The notes under the pieces: generated by a model
The model's input: the letters and a program-made list of their open reading frames with translations, nothing else
The model's database searches: none
Told to the model about the DNA's origin: nothing
Assembly (NCBI GenBank): GCA_963847965.1
Contig: CAWKCG010000004.1
Span: 1 to 64,000, forward strand
Reading direction: 5' to 3'
Length of the DNA: 64,000 nucleotides
Source of the DNA: Palsa-504 sp963847965
GTDB taxonomy: Bacteria; Actinomycetota; Actinomycetes; Streptosporangiales; Streptosporangiaceae
Program-made: the position numbers and the translations under genes
Part shown: piece after piece, positions 9,334 to 17,938 of the stretch
How positions within the stretch are numbered: the stretch's first letter is position 1
How the letters are laid out: every line of letters begins with the position of its first letter

Positions 9334-9708
9334 TCATGGCCGCTCCCCCTCTCGTCTCGTTCCGGCGGCCTTCGCCGGCGCGATGCCGGTGCTCTCCCGC
9401 ATGGCCAGCCTGACCGAGCACGCTCCCAGCTCCCGGTAGGCGTCGAACTCCGCGCCGATCACCCCCGGCTGGGGTGCGTCTCACTGGGCGGCCTCCGGCG
9501 TCTTGAGCAGGTCGTATTTGGTCAGCGTGTTCCTGGCGGACTGGGCTACCGCGATGACGGCGGCAACAAAGCCGCCGGTGGCCGCCGGAGTCCATCCGGC
9601 ACCGCTGCCGAAGCCGAGGTCATCGAGGACCGTCCTGAGCGCGCCCGAGTGTGAGCTGGATGGACCTGCGGCACAATGAGAGCCACCGCCGGGAGGTTGG
9701 CATGGCAA
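9334..9708 (-). other. Possible small reverse-strand genes or relics
   Basis: Two short reverse-strand reading frames lie back to back. One (9708-9481, 75 codons) ends in a helix-like, protein-like tail, AATGGFVAAVIAVAQSARNT. The other (GTG 9462 to stop 9334, 42 residues) reads VIGAEFDAYRELGACSVRLA and so on. Neither matches a family I recognise, and upstream ribosome sites are poor. They may be small hypothetical genes or remains of one decayed gene. Confidence 0.25.
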
Positions 9709-9929
9709 AGCATCCGTTCATCGGCTATCTCGTGTGGCTGGTCCTGTTCGGCGCGTTGTTCGCCTGGGAGGGCCTCGCCCTGGCCCGGGTGACCGGCGTC
9801 CCCACGCTCAGCGACGTCTTCCGCCTGATCATGCGCTATCCCGTCGGGCGGTGGGCGCTGTTCGCGTTCTGGCTGTGGGTCGGCTGGCACTTCTTCATCC
9901 GCGGCTGGCACTTCCTGCTCCGGGCCTGA
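9702..9929 (+). CDS. Small membrane protein (DUF6186-like)
   Basis: A 75-residue protein with two hydrophobic helices (IGYLVWLVLFGALFAWEGLA and WALFAFWLWVGWHFFI) around a short loop VPTLSDVFRLIMRYPVG. The ATG at 9702 is preferred over in-frame codons upstream because GGGAGG lies 5-10 bp before it and the membrane helix starts directly after it. It resembles actinobacterial DUF6186-type proteins of unknown function, a tentative family name from memory. The next membrane gene begins 7 bp downstream. Confidence 0.65.
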   Translation: MAKHPFIGYLVWLVLFGALFAWEGLALARVTGVPTLSDVFRLIMRYPVGRWALFAFWLWVGWHFFIRGWHFLLRA

Positions 9930-9936
9930 GCTCGTT

Positions 9937-10347
9937 ATGGCTCCGGACGGGGTGCTCGCGCTGTCTCTGGCTGACCGTCAGGCCCTGGTGCCGATGGGCG
10001 CCGGTTACCTGATCCTCATGTCGGCGCTCGGCTTCGGCCTGCGCCGCCTGTACCGGCCGCGGGGGGCTCCGCCCGGCGGGGTCGAGGGGCCGGACCGGGC
10101 GCGGGCCACGCCGCCCGGCCCGGGGCCGCGCACCGGCTGGGCCGCGCTGGTCAGGCTCCTGGCCGGCACCGTCGTGCCCGGCTACCTGCTGCTGCTGGCG
10201 GTCGTGGTCGCCTACTACTTCGGCGTCGCCCGGGTCGGGCCTGGTTTCCTGGAGGGCGCGGTCACCGGCACGGCCCTGCTGCTGGGACTGGCGGCACCGG
10301 TGTTCGCCGCCCTGTCCTGGGTGGCCGAACGCCGACGACGCAGCTGA
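9937..10347 (+). CDS. Hypothetical multi-pass membrane protein (possibly DUF6256-like)
   Basis: A 136-residue protein with three hydrophobic segments (MGAGYLILMSALGFGL, VVPGYLLLLAVVVAYYFGVA, GTALLLGLAAPVFAAL) and a Pro/Gly-rich polar loop between the first two. It starts 7 bp after the preceding small membrane gene, so the two are probably co-transcribed and may act together. No catalytic motif is visible and the family name is only a recollection. Confidence 0.6.
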   Translation: MAPDGVLALSLADRQALVPMGAGYLILMSALGFGLRRLYRPRGAPPGGVEGPDRARATPPGPGPRTGWAALVRLLAGTVVPGYLLLLAVVVAYYFGVARVGPGFLEGAVTGTALLLGLAAPVFAALSWVAERRRRS

Positions 10348-10487
10348 CCGCCCCAGCCGTCACCGCATACAACCAGGTACACACTGGCCGTCCCTACTGA
10401 ACTGACCGTCCTGGGATCGTCTAGCCCTCCCGCGGTCCCCGTTGTTGCTACGGGCATGCTGGTGGCCAAGGATAGTAATGCCTTGAT

Positions 10488-12859
10488 ATGGAGGGCGGGC
10501 TCTGGTACATGCCGGATATGTGGCTGGCGCACTTGCACCCGGTCCGGTGGCTCGGCCAGCGCGATCGCGGCTTTGCCGCACTGCGCCGTGCCACCCGGTC
10601 AGCGATCATCATGCCGGCCATGTTCGCCCTGGGCGACAAGGTCATCGGCAACCCGCAGGTGGCTACGTTCGCGGCGTTCGGGTCTTTCGCGATGCTGCTC
10701 CTGGTCGACTTCGGCGGTCCCATGGCGGAACGGCTCCAGGCCCAGGCGGCGCTCGCCGTGACCGGCGGGGTGTTCGTCTGCCTGGCCACGCTGGCCTCGC
10801 AGACGGCGTGGCTGGCGGCCGTCGCGATGGCGGCGGTGGGGTTCGGGGTGATCTTCGCCGGCGTGGTCAGCTCGGTGCTGGCCGGGGCGACCACGGCGCT
10901 GCTGCTGGCGTTCATCTTGCCGGTGTCGCTGGCCGCTCCGGCGTCGGCGGTGCCCGACCGGCTGGCCGGCTGGGGGATGGCCGGAGGCGTCGCGCTGGTG
11001 GCGACGGCGCTGTTGTGGCCCGCGCCAGTGCGCGACCGGCTGCGTGGTGCCGCGGGCGCCGCCTGCCGGGCGCTGGCCGCCCGGCTGCGTGCCGGGGTCG
11101 CGTACCTGCTCAGCGGCATGGACGAACAGTTTGCGCTGGATCGCGATCACGCGGCTGCGCAGGCGGACCAGGCCGTCGAGGCCCTGCGCAGCGCCTTCCT
11201 GGCGACGCCCTACCGCCCGACCGGGCTGAGCACTCCCGCTCGGACGACCGTGCGCCTGGTAGACGAGCTGGATCTGGCTGAACAGCATTGTCGTTCAGCC
11301 TGGGCTGCACCGCACGGCTTCAACCGCGCAGCGCTGAGTGGTCAAGGAGGCCGCGGCTGCGGTTCTCGGCCGTGCTGCGGATCTGCTCGACTCCAGGGGC
11401 GGGAGCAGCGATGAGCTCGACGCCGCGCTGACCGAACTGGCTGCTGCGCGCGCGGAAATGCAGGAGGGTGTGACGGAAGGACCTGCCGGTCCGGTCCCTG
11501 CAGCCGGCGAGCGACCCGGCCGCGGGCGCGGAGCCGGTCAGCGAGTTCATCACCTCGCTCGACCCCGCCTTCCGCACGGAGGAGCTGAGCTACGCGGTCT
11601 CGCTCATCGCGCGCAATGTCGAGCTGACCGCGGCCGCCGAGCGACGGAGCTGGCCGGAGCGGTGGCTCGGCCGCCAGCCCGAGGGTGTGCCGGGGACGCT
11701 GTCCGCGGCGCGGGAACGGCTCACGTCCTACCTCGAGCCGCACTCGGTCTGGTTGCACAACAGCCTGCGCGGTGCCGCCGGGCTGGGACTGGCGGTGCTC
11801 GCCGCCAGACTGACCGGGGTCCAGCACTCGTTCTGGGTGGTCCTCGGCGCGCTGTCGGTGCTGCGCTCCAATGCGCTGAACACCGGGCAAGATGCCGTGC
11901 GCGCCATGCTCGGCACGCTCGTGGGTTTCATCGTCGGCGCGGCCCTGCTCGTGGGGATCGGCACGAACACCACGCTGCTGTGGTTCCTGCTGCCGCTGGC
12001 GGTCTTTCTCGCCGGGGTCGCTCCAGCGGTCATCTCGTTCGCTGGAGGGCAGGCGGCGTTCACGCTCACCCTGGTGATCTTGTTCAACATCATCCAGCCG
12101 ACCGGGTGGCGCGTCGGCCTGGTCCGGATCGAAGACGTGGCCCTCGGGGTTGGCGTGAGCCTGGTCGTGGGCATCCTGTTCTGGCCGCGGGGCGCGGCGG
12201 CCGCGCTCCGCAGGGCGCTGGCGGAGGCGTACACCGCCAGCGCGGTCTACCTCGCCAGCGCGGTGCGATTCGGGATGTCACGTGGCGACCCGGGCAAGCC
12301 CGCACCCTCCGCTCCGGCCGAGGACGCGGCCCGGGCCGCGGCGGCATCGCGCCGGCTCGACGACGCGTTCCGCACGTACCTGGCCGAGCGCGGTACGAAA
12401 CCGGTCCCGCTTGCCGATGTGGCCGGGCTCGTCACCGGGGTCGCCGGACTGCGCCTGGAGGCCGACGCGGTACTGGACCTCTGGCGAGCCGGCCACGACC
12501 AGGCAAGCGGTGACGGGGCCGCCGCACGCCAGGAGATCCTGGGCACGGCTGAACGCGTCACGGGCTGGTACGGCGGTCTCGCCACCACCTTGCTCACCGG
12601 CGGTGAGCTACCCCAGCCGCTCGCTCACGACAAGGCCGCCGACAGCCGCCTTGTCCGGGCCGTACGCCGCGACCTGCTCGATGACGACGGCAAGGCCAGC
12701 GCTACCGCGGTCCGGATGATCTGGACTGGCGATCACCTTGACGTCGTCCGCCGCCTGCAGGCGGCCATCGTCTCACCGGCGCGCGCCACCGCCACGCAGC
12801 CCGCAGGCGGCCGTATCATCCCGCCGATGCCCAGGCGATTCCTGGCGCTACACCGGTAA
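10488..12859 (+). pseudogene. FUSC-family aromatic-acid-exporter-like membrane protein, frameshifted
   Basis: The N-terminal membrane half runs in one frame from 10488 to about 11274 (ending VRLVDELD). The expected continuation, LNSIVVQPG, is in the next frame and meets a TGA at 11335-11337. A piece VKEAAAAVLGRAADLLDS continues from 11338. Near 11480 the frame shifts again to DLPVRSLQPASDP, which runs to 12859 through the second membrane half (HSFWVVLGALSVLRSNALNT). Joined, the pieces give one normal FUSC protein of about 790 residues. Either the gene is decaying or the assembly has errors; the segment from 11687 could still be translated as a 390-residue half-protein. FUSC proteins export aromatic carboxylates or similar compounds. 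Confidence 0.75.
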
Positions 12860-12945
12860 TCCGGATCGCCATGGCACCGAAGGCGGTCGCCCGGGCCGCC
12901 CTGCGGCGCTCTGCCGCGGGCCGGGCCGCCGGTACGGTAGTGGCC

Positions 12946-13929
12946 ATGGTCAGCGGCGGCCGCAGCCGGATTCGCATGCCAGCGGCGACACTCGAGGCCG
13001 GGGGACCGGTGGTCTCCCGGATCGGGCTGGGGCTGGCCGCTTTGGGCCGCCCGGCGTACATCACCAGCGGCCGTGAGGAGGACCTGCCCGACCGCAGCGT
13101 TACCGGCATGCGTACCCGGACCTTCTCGATGCTGGACGCCGCCTACGCGGCCGGGGTCAGGTACGTCGACGCGGCCCGTTCCTACGGCCGGGCGGAGGAA
13201 TTCCTGGCCGGCTGGCTGGCCGAACGCGGCCATGCGGACGTGATCGTCGGTTCGAAGTGGGGGTACCGCTATACCGGTGGCTGGCGGCTCGACGCCCCTG
13301 TCCAGGAGGTCAAGGAACATTCGCTGGCCATGTTCACGACCCAGCTGGCGCAAAGCCGGGCCCTGCTCGGTGACCGGCTCACCTTGTATCAGGTGCATTC
13401 GCTGACCGTTGATTCCCCAGTGTTTACCGACGCCGCGCTGCTGGCCGCGCTGTCCCGGCTGCGCGCCGAGGGTGTGATCATCGGGCTGAGCGCGACCGGG
13501 CCGCGTCAGGCGGACACGATCCGCCGGGCGCTGTCCCTGACCGTTGACGGGCAGCCGCTGTTCGCGGCGACGGAGGTGACGTGGAACCTCCTGGAGCCAT
13601 CGGCAGGCCCCGCCGCGGCCGAGGCCGCCGCGGCCGGGTGGGCGGTCCTGGTCAAGGAAGCGGTGGCCAACGGGCGGCTGACCGCGGCGGGCGGGCCGCC
13701 GGCGCCGTTGACCGCGCTGGCCGCGGCGCGCGGTGTCACCGAGGACGCGATCGCGCTGGCCGCCGCGCTGGCCCAGCCGTGGGCATCGGTTGTGCTGTCC
13801 GGCGCCGTCACCCGCGCGGAGCTGGACGAGAACCTGGCCGCGCTCACCGTCGGCCAGCTTCCGGCGCTCAGCCTCGCCGAAGCCCCCGACGCCTACTGGG
13901 CGGAGCGAGCGGCCAGGCCATGGCACTGA
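12946..13929 (+). CDS. Aldo/keto reductase
   Basis: An NADPH-dependent aldo/keto reductase with a TIM-barrel layout. GVRYVDAARSYGRAEEFLAGW contains the conserved Asp and catalytic Tyr, VGSKWGY the catalytic Lys region, and LYQVHS the active-site His strand. SGAVTRAELDENL near the C-terminus is the usual cofactor-phosphate-binding segment. The start is uncertain: ATGs at 12946 and 12976 and an upstream one at 12871 are all in frame, and 12946 leaves a short leader before the first strand (VVSRIGLGLAALG). It stands between the FUSC remnant and the convergent kup gene. Substrate unknown. Confidence 0.8.
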   Translation: MVSGGRSRIRMPAATLEAGGPVVSRIGLGLAALGRPAYITSGREEDLPDRSVTGMRTRTFSMLDAAYAAGVRYVDAARSYGRAEEFLAGWLAERGHADVIVGSKWGYRYTGGWRLDAPVQEVKEHSLAMFTTQLAQSRALLGDRLTLYQVHSLTVDSPVFTDAALLAALSRLRAEGVIIGLSATGPRQADTIRRALSLTVDGQPLFAATEVTWNLLEPSAGPAAAEAAAAGWAVLVKEAVANGRLTAAGGPPAPLTALAAARGVTEDAIALAAALAQPWASVVLSGAVTRAELDENLAALTVGQLPALSLAEAPDAYWAERAARPWH

Positions 13930-14006
13930 GCTGTTTCCCAGCCCGCCGCCCGGCGTCGTGACCTTCGGCCGGACGGGCTTCTGCCTCCGGGGCGTGCTGT
14001 CGTCAG

Positions 14007-15914
14007 TCAGAGTTCGATGCGCGAGCCCATGATGACGGTGCGCTCGTGGGGAAGCCGGAAGGAGTCGGCGGCGTCAGCGGTGATTCGTGATGTCGCGATG
14101 AACAGGCGCTTGCGCCAGCGGCTCATGCCCGGTTCGTGGCCGGGGACGAGCTCGATGCGCGACACGAAGTACGACAGGTGGTCGCTGGGCAGGGGGTTTC
14201 CGGCTTCCTCGCCGCGGATCAGCGGCAGGAGGTCCGGGACGTTCGTCTGGTCCATGTAGCCGAAACGGGCGCTGACATAGGTGATCCGGTCGTCTTTGTA
14301 CCCGAGATCGTCGATCTGCAGCCGCTCCGCCTCCGGGACATGCGGCGCGGGCATCGTCTCGACCGACAGGATGATGACCTCCTCGTGGAGGATCTCGTTG
14401 TGTTCGACGTTGGCCCGCAGCGCCAGCGGGGCGGTGGCCTTGCCGCGGTTGAGGAAGATGGCGGTGCCCGGTACCCGGTGCAGCGGGGGCTGCATGGCGT
14501 GCAGCTGCGCGATGAACTCCGGGAGCGGCCCTTCGGCATGCACCCGCCGCTGCGTGACGAGTTCGCGGCCTTTCTGCCAGGTGGTGAAGACGGTGAAGGT
14601 GATGAGGCCGATCAGCAGCGGGAACCACGCTCCGTGGGTCAGCTTGGTCAGGTTGGCGGCGAAGAAAAGCAGGTCGATGACGAGCAGAGCGCCGCCGCCC
14701 GTCAGCACGGCCCATAGCGGCCATCGCCACTGATGGCGGGCGTAGTAGAAGAACAGCAGGGTGGTGATCGTGATCGTGCCGGTCACGGCGGTGCCGTAGG
14801 CGTAGGCCAGCGCGGCCGCGGTGCGGAACGCGAGCACCAGGGTGAGGACGGCTACCAGCAGCAGCCAGTTGACCCACGGGACATAGATCTGGCCCATCAT
14901 CTCTTCGGAGGTGTAGTGGATGCGCAGCCGCGGCAGGTAGCCGAGCCGCCCGGCCTGGTGCGCGACCGAGAAGGCGCCGCTGATGACCGCCTGCGAGGCG
15001 ATGACGGTCGCCACGGTGGCCAGGAACACCATCGGGAGCCGGGCCCATCCCGGGGCTAGCAGGAAGAACGGGTTGCTGATGCTGGCCGGGTGGCCCAGGA
15101 TCAGGGCGCCCTGGCCGAAGTAATCCAGGATGCAGGCGGGGAAGACGACCAGCAGCCAGGCGCGCCTGACCGGCTTGCGCCCGAAGTGCCCCATGTCTGC
15201 GTACAGCGCTTCGGCTCCGGTGACGGCCAAGACGACGGCGGTCAGGGAGAAGAACGCGGTGGCGAAGTGATCGGCCAGGAAGCCGATCGCGTAGCTGGGC
15301 GACAGCGCCTCCAGGATCACCGGGTGAGCGGCAATGCCCCGTATACCGAGCAGGGCGATAGTGGTGAACCAGACGCTCATGACCGGCCCGAACATGCGGC
15401 CCACGGCGCCTGTGCCCAGCCGCTGAACCAGGAACAGGATGACGATGATCGCCACCGTGATGGGGATGACCAGACTCGACACTGACGGTGCGGCGACCTG
15501 GACGCCCTCGACCGCGGACAGCACCGAGATGGCGGGCGTGATCATGCTGTCGCCGAAGAACAGCGAGGCCCCGAAGATGCCGAGCGCCGCCAGCACCGCC
15601 TTGGCCCGGTTTCCACCGGGCAGGGCCCGCCTGCGGATCAGGGCGATCAGCGCCATGATCCCGCCCTCGCCGTCGTTGTCGGCCCGCATCACGAGCAGGA
15701 CGTACGTGACGGTGACGATGATCAGCACCGCCCAGAAGATCAGCGAGACGACCCCGAAAATGCTGTCGTGCGACACCCTGACCGGATGCGGATCGCTCGG
15801 GCTGAAAACCGTCTGCACCGTATACAACGGGCTCGTCCCGATGTCCCCGAAGACAACCCCCAGAGCACCGACCGCGAGCGCTCCCTGCCCAGCAGCTCGT
15901 CGGCTCACGCCCAC
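14007..15914 (-). CDS. kup: KUP/HAK/KT-type potassium uptake permease
   Basis: A 635-residue low-affinity K+ transporter. The family signature GALGVVFGDIGTSPLYT sits at the N-terminus, followed by about 12 membrane helices. A soluble C-terminal part (about residues 470-635) includes the GTAIFLNRG strand typical of Kup. Kup proteins import K+ with H+. The reading frame starts at GTG 15914, and two hairpins lie just upstream in the leader. It is transcribed alone, converging on the aldo/keto reductase. Full length and intact. Confidence 0.93.
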   Translation of the reverse strand: MGVSRRAAGQGALAVGALGVVFGDIGTSPLYTVQTVFSPSDPHPVRVSHDSIFGVVSLIFWAVLIIVTVTYVLLVMRADNDGEGGIMALIALIRRRALPGGNRAKAVLAALGIFGASLFFGDSMITPAISVLSAVEGVQVAAPSVSSLVIPITVAIIVILFLVQRLGTGAVGRMFGPVMSVWFTTIALLGIRGIAAHPVILEALSPSYAIGFLADHFATAFFSLTAVVLAVTGAEALYADMGHFGRKPVRRAWLLVVFPACILDYFGQGALILGHPASISNPFFLLAPGWARLPMVFLATVATVIASQAVISGAFSVAHQAGRLGYLPRLRIHYTSEEMMGQIYVPWVNWLLLVAVLTLVLAFRTAAALAYAYGTAVTGTITITTLLFFYYARHQWRWPLWAVLTGGGALLVIDLLFFAANLTKLTHGAWFPLLIGLITFTVFTTWQKGRELVTQRRVHAEGPLPEFIAQLHAMQPPLHRVPGTAIFLNRGKATAPLALRANVEHNEILHEEVIILSVETMPAPHVPEAERLQIDDLGYKDDRITYVSARFGYMDQTNVPDLLPLIRGEEAGNPLPSDHLSYFVSRIELVPGHEPGMSRWRKRLFIATSRITADAADSFRLPHERTVIMGSRIEL

Positions 15915-15928
15915 CGTATTCGCCTTCC

Positions 15929-15992
15929 GTAGCGCCAGCTTGTAGGCGCTACCTTAACGAACGAACCCGCGAAAAACACCATGGACGCGGGT
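15929..15992 (-). promoter_or_regulatory. Two hairpins in the kup leader
   Basis: GTAGCGCC/GGCGCTAC (15929-15952) is a perfect 8-bp stem ending about 15 bp before the kup start. ACCCGCG/CGCGGGT (15965-15992) is a second 7-bp stem. Together they could form a structured 5' leader. I do not recognise the ydaO (c-di-AMP) riboswitch consensus that often precedes kup genes, so regulation is only suggested. Confidence 0.4.
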
Positions 15993-16118
15993 CCCGCAAC
16001 ACCAGGAGGCGGCTCAGCCGGAGCACTTCCAGCAGGTCGGCCAGTGCGCCGGGAAGGTCGGCGGCTGCGGCGTGACTGGCCTCGTCCGCCTCTTCGGACC
16101 TAGTTGAGCCGGGCTGCC

Positions 16119-16649
16119 TCACTCGCCCGCGGGCCTGGCCGGACTGGCAGCGGGTGCCGTGCTGGTCGTGACCGCCTTGTCCCGCAGGTCCCGCCGCAGC
16201 CTGCGGAGGACCGGCAGTGCGGCAAAGTAAGCCCCGGTCAGGGCGATGCCGCCAATGCCGATGTCGATCGAGATCCGGCCCTGCCTGGCCCAGTAGACGT
16301 CCTTCAGGTCCAGCAGCAGGGCGAACTCATCGACGATGAGCGCCAGGCCGCTGCCGTAGCTGACCGCGACCGCCGGGTGACGGCGGTGCCGTTCGTCGCC
16401 GCGGACCGCGACCTCGCCGACGGCGGACAGCAGGCCGATGCCCCACATGTAGTGATGCAGGTGCGCGCCGCCGACGCTGATGTTGCGGAAGGGGCCCCGG
16501 CCGGTCCGGATGCTGTAGGTGAGCGCGCGTAGCCCGGCAAAAGTGCCGGTGAAGGCCAGCCAGCTCAGCAACGCGGACCGCTGTCCTGGGCCGAGCTCCT
16601 CATGGTAAGCGCGGCGGACAGCGCTGGGTGATAGGGCAATGTTCATCAC
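16119..16649 (-). CDS. Hypothetical integral membrane protein
   Basis: A 176-residue protein with about four hydrophobic helices (LLSWLAFTGTFAGLRALTYS, YMWGIGLLSAVGEVAV, YGSGLALIVDEFALLLDL, IDIGIGGIALTGAYFAAL). A conserved-looking HLHHYMWG motif at the second helix could bind a metal or a lipid head group, and an acidic VDEFALLLDL helix follows. The Pro/Ala-rich C-terminus is probably cytoplasmic. No family function is known to me, and the gene is monocistronic as far as spacing shows. Confidence 0.7.
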   Translation of the reverse strand: MMNIALSPSAVRRAYHEELGPGQRSALLSWLAFTGTFAGLRALTYSIRTGRGPFRNISVGGAHLHHYMWGIGLLSAVGEVAVRGDERHRRHPAVAVSYGSGLALIVDEFALLLDLKDVYWARQGRISIDIGIGGIALTGAYFAALPVLRRLRRDLRDKAVTTSTAPAASPARPAGE

Positions 16650-16693
16650 ACGCGCCCTACCCAGAGCAGCCGGGCGTAACCCACAGCAGGCTC

Positions 16694-17734
16694 CTAGAGC
16701 CGGTTCAGATCACTCGGTCCAGAGCCGTGGTAGATGTTCCCGCGGAACCCAGATTCACCGAAGTTCGGTGAGCTGTTGATGGCAGCGTTGCCTTGGCTAA
16801 TGCCCTCCAAGAAGGCGCGAGGGGTCGGACCGATGACCGAGCGCATGTATTCAACGGCGGCGCCGGTCTGGCTGTACGTCTCCGGATCCAGCGCTAGCAT
16901 CAGCCCCAACTCGGGGTCGACTTGCTGGCAGGCGGCGACGAGCTTGGTGCCCACGTCCTTGGCGTGCGCGCGAGCATTATCGAACGACCGGTAGAGCGGT
17001 CCGAACTCCTGCTCTTTCTGGTTCGCGAGCCTTGTGAAGGTGGCGATCGAGATCTCGTGCTGAGGACGCGTGTCAGCCATCTTCCGCGCACCGTTGGCGT
17101 CATTAGCGACGCTGAGCGTCGCCTCCAAGGCTGCCATTACCGCGGCGCAGGCGCGCCCGTACTCCTCGGCGAGGTGCCGGACCCATTCCTTGTCGTCCTC
17201 TATCTGCCACTGCTGGCCCGGAGCTGCCGGTTGCGGAACGGGCGCGCCTGGAGCAGGGGGAGGAGCGGTCACCCGCGGCGCCTGAGACGCCTGACCGTTG
17301 CCGGTAGCCGCTGCCCATGCGGGCGCGAAGTTGCGCTCGGCATTATCGGCTGCCCTAGCAAGAATATGAAGGTAAATTATGAATACAGTTGGATCCGACA
17401 GGTCGAACGGTCTTAGCGGAATAGAAGTGGTAATATTGAGCATGCCATCGATTTCGCTGCCGTCATCAGCACGGAAAGGAGAATACCCGATAGCACCGGC
17501 CTGCAGCTGCCCCAGGCGCTTGATGACTTTCTTCAGGTCCATTTCTTGAATCGGACCGAAAGCGGACATGATTTGCATGAACTCGAAATCGGGCGGCATG
17601 AGCTCGTAGAATACGAATACCTTCTGCAGTTTTCCCTCTTCGGTGACCTGCAGTTGGAAGAGCCAAGCAGTATCATTCAGCTGTTGTGCGCCGAAGTTCC
17701 TCGCGATAGCGCAGACCTCTTGCCACGTGCCCAT
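16694..17734 (-). CDS. Hypothetical two-domain cytoplasmic protein
   Basis: A 346-residue protein. The ATG at 17734 is preferred because GGTGGAGG lies about 7 bp upstream; longer in-frame starts add a non-homologous-looking leader. Residues 1-130 form an alpha/beta domain (TWQEVCAIARNFGAQQL, then VFVFYELMPPDF) that looks vaguely like YbjN or type III chaperone folds. A Pro-rich linker follows, then a helical domain rich in Ala, Glu and Gln with little sequence complexity loss. Base composition is slightly less GC-rich than the neighbours. I do not recognise a function. Confidence 0.6.
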   Translation of the reverse strand: MGTWQEVCAIARNFGAQQLNDTAWLFQLQVTEEGKLQKVFVFYELMPPDFEFMQIMSAFGPIQEMDLKKVIKRLGQLQAGAIGYSPFRADDGSEIDGMLNITTSIPLRPFDLSDPTVFIIYLHILARAADNAERNFAPAWAAATGNGQASQAPRVTAPPPAPGAPVPQPAAPGQQWQIEDDKEWVRHLAEEYGRACAAVMAALEATLSVANDANGARKMADTRPQHEISIATFTRLANQKEQEFGPLYRSFDNARAHAKDVGTKLVAACQQVDPELGLMLALDPETYSQTGAAVEYMRSVIGPTPRAFLEGISQGNAAINSSPNFGESGFRGNIYHGSGPSDLNRL

Positions 17735-17938
17735 GCCGTTGCCTCCACCCCATCGATAGGCATGTACTCCCTGAGTGAGACGCTTGTTGACGGGCCGTGG
17801 ATCACATGTGACCGGGGTTTGCCTTCCAGGGTGGAGTCCCATAGTGGAGAAAAAAATCACCGCGCTGGTGAAGGCCGCGATCTCCTGACCGGGCGCGAGC
17901 GCCGCCGACGCCCTGGTGACGGCAGCCGCCGCCCTTGG

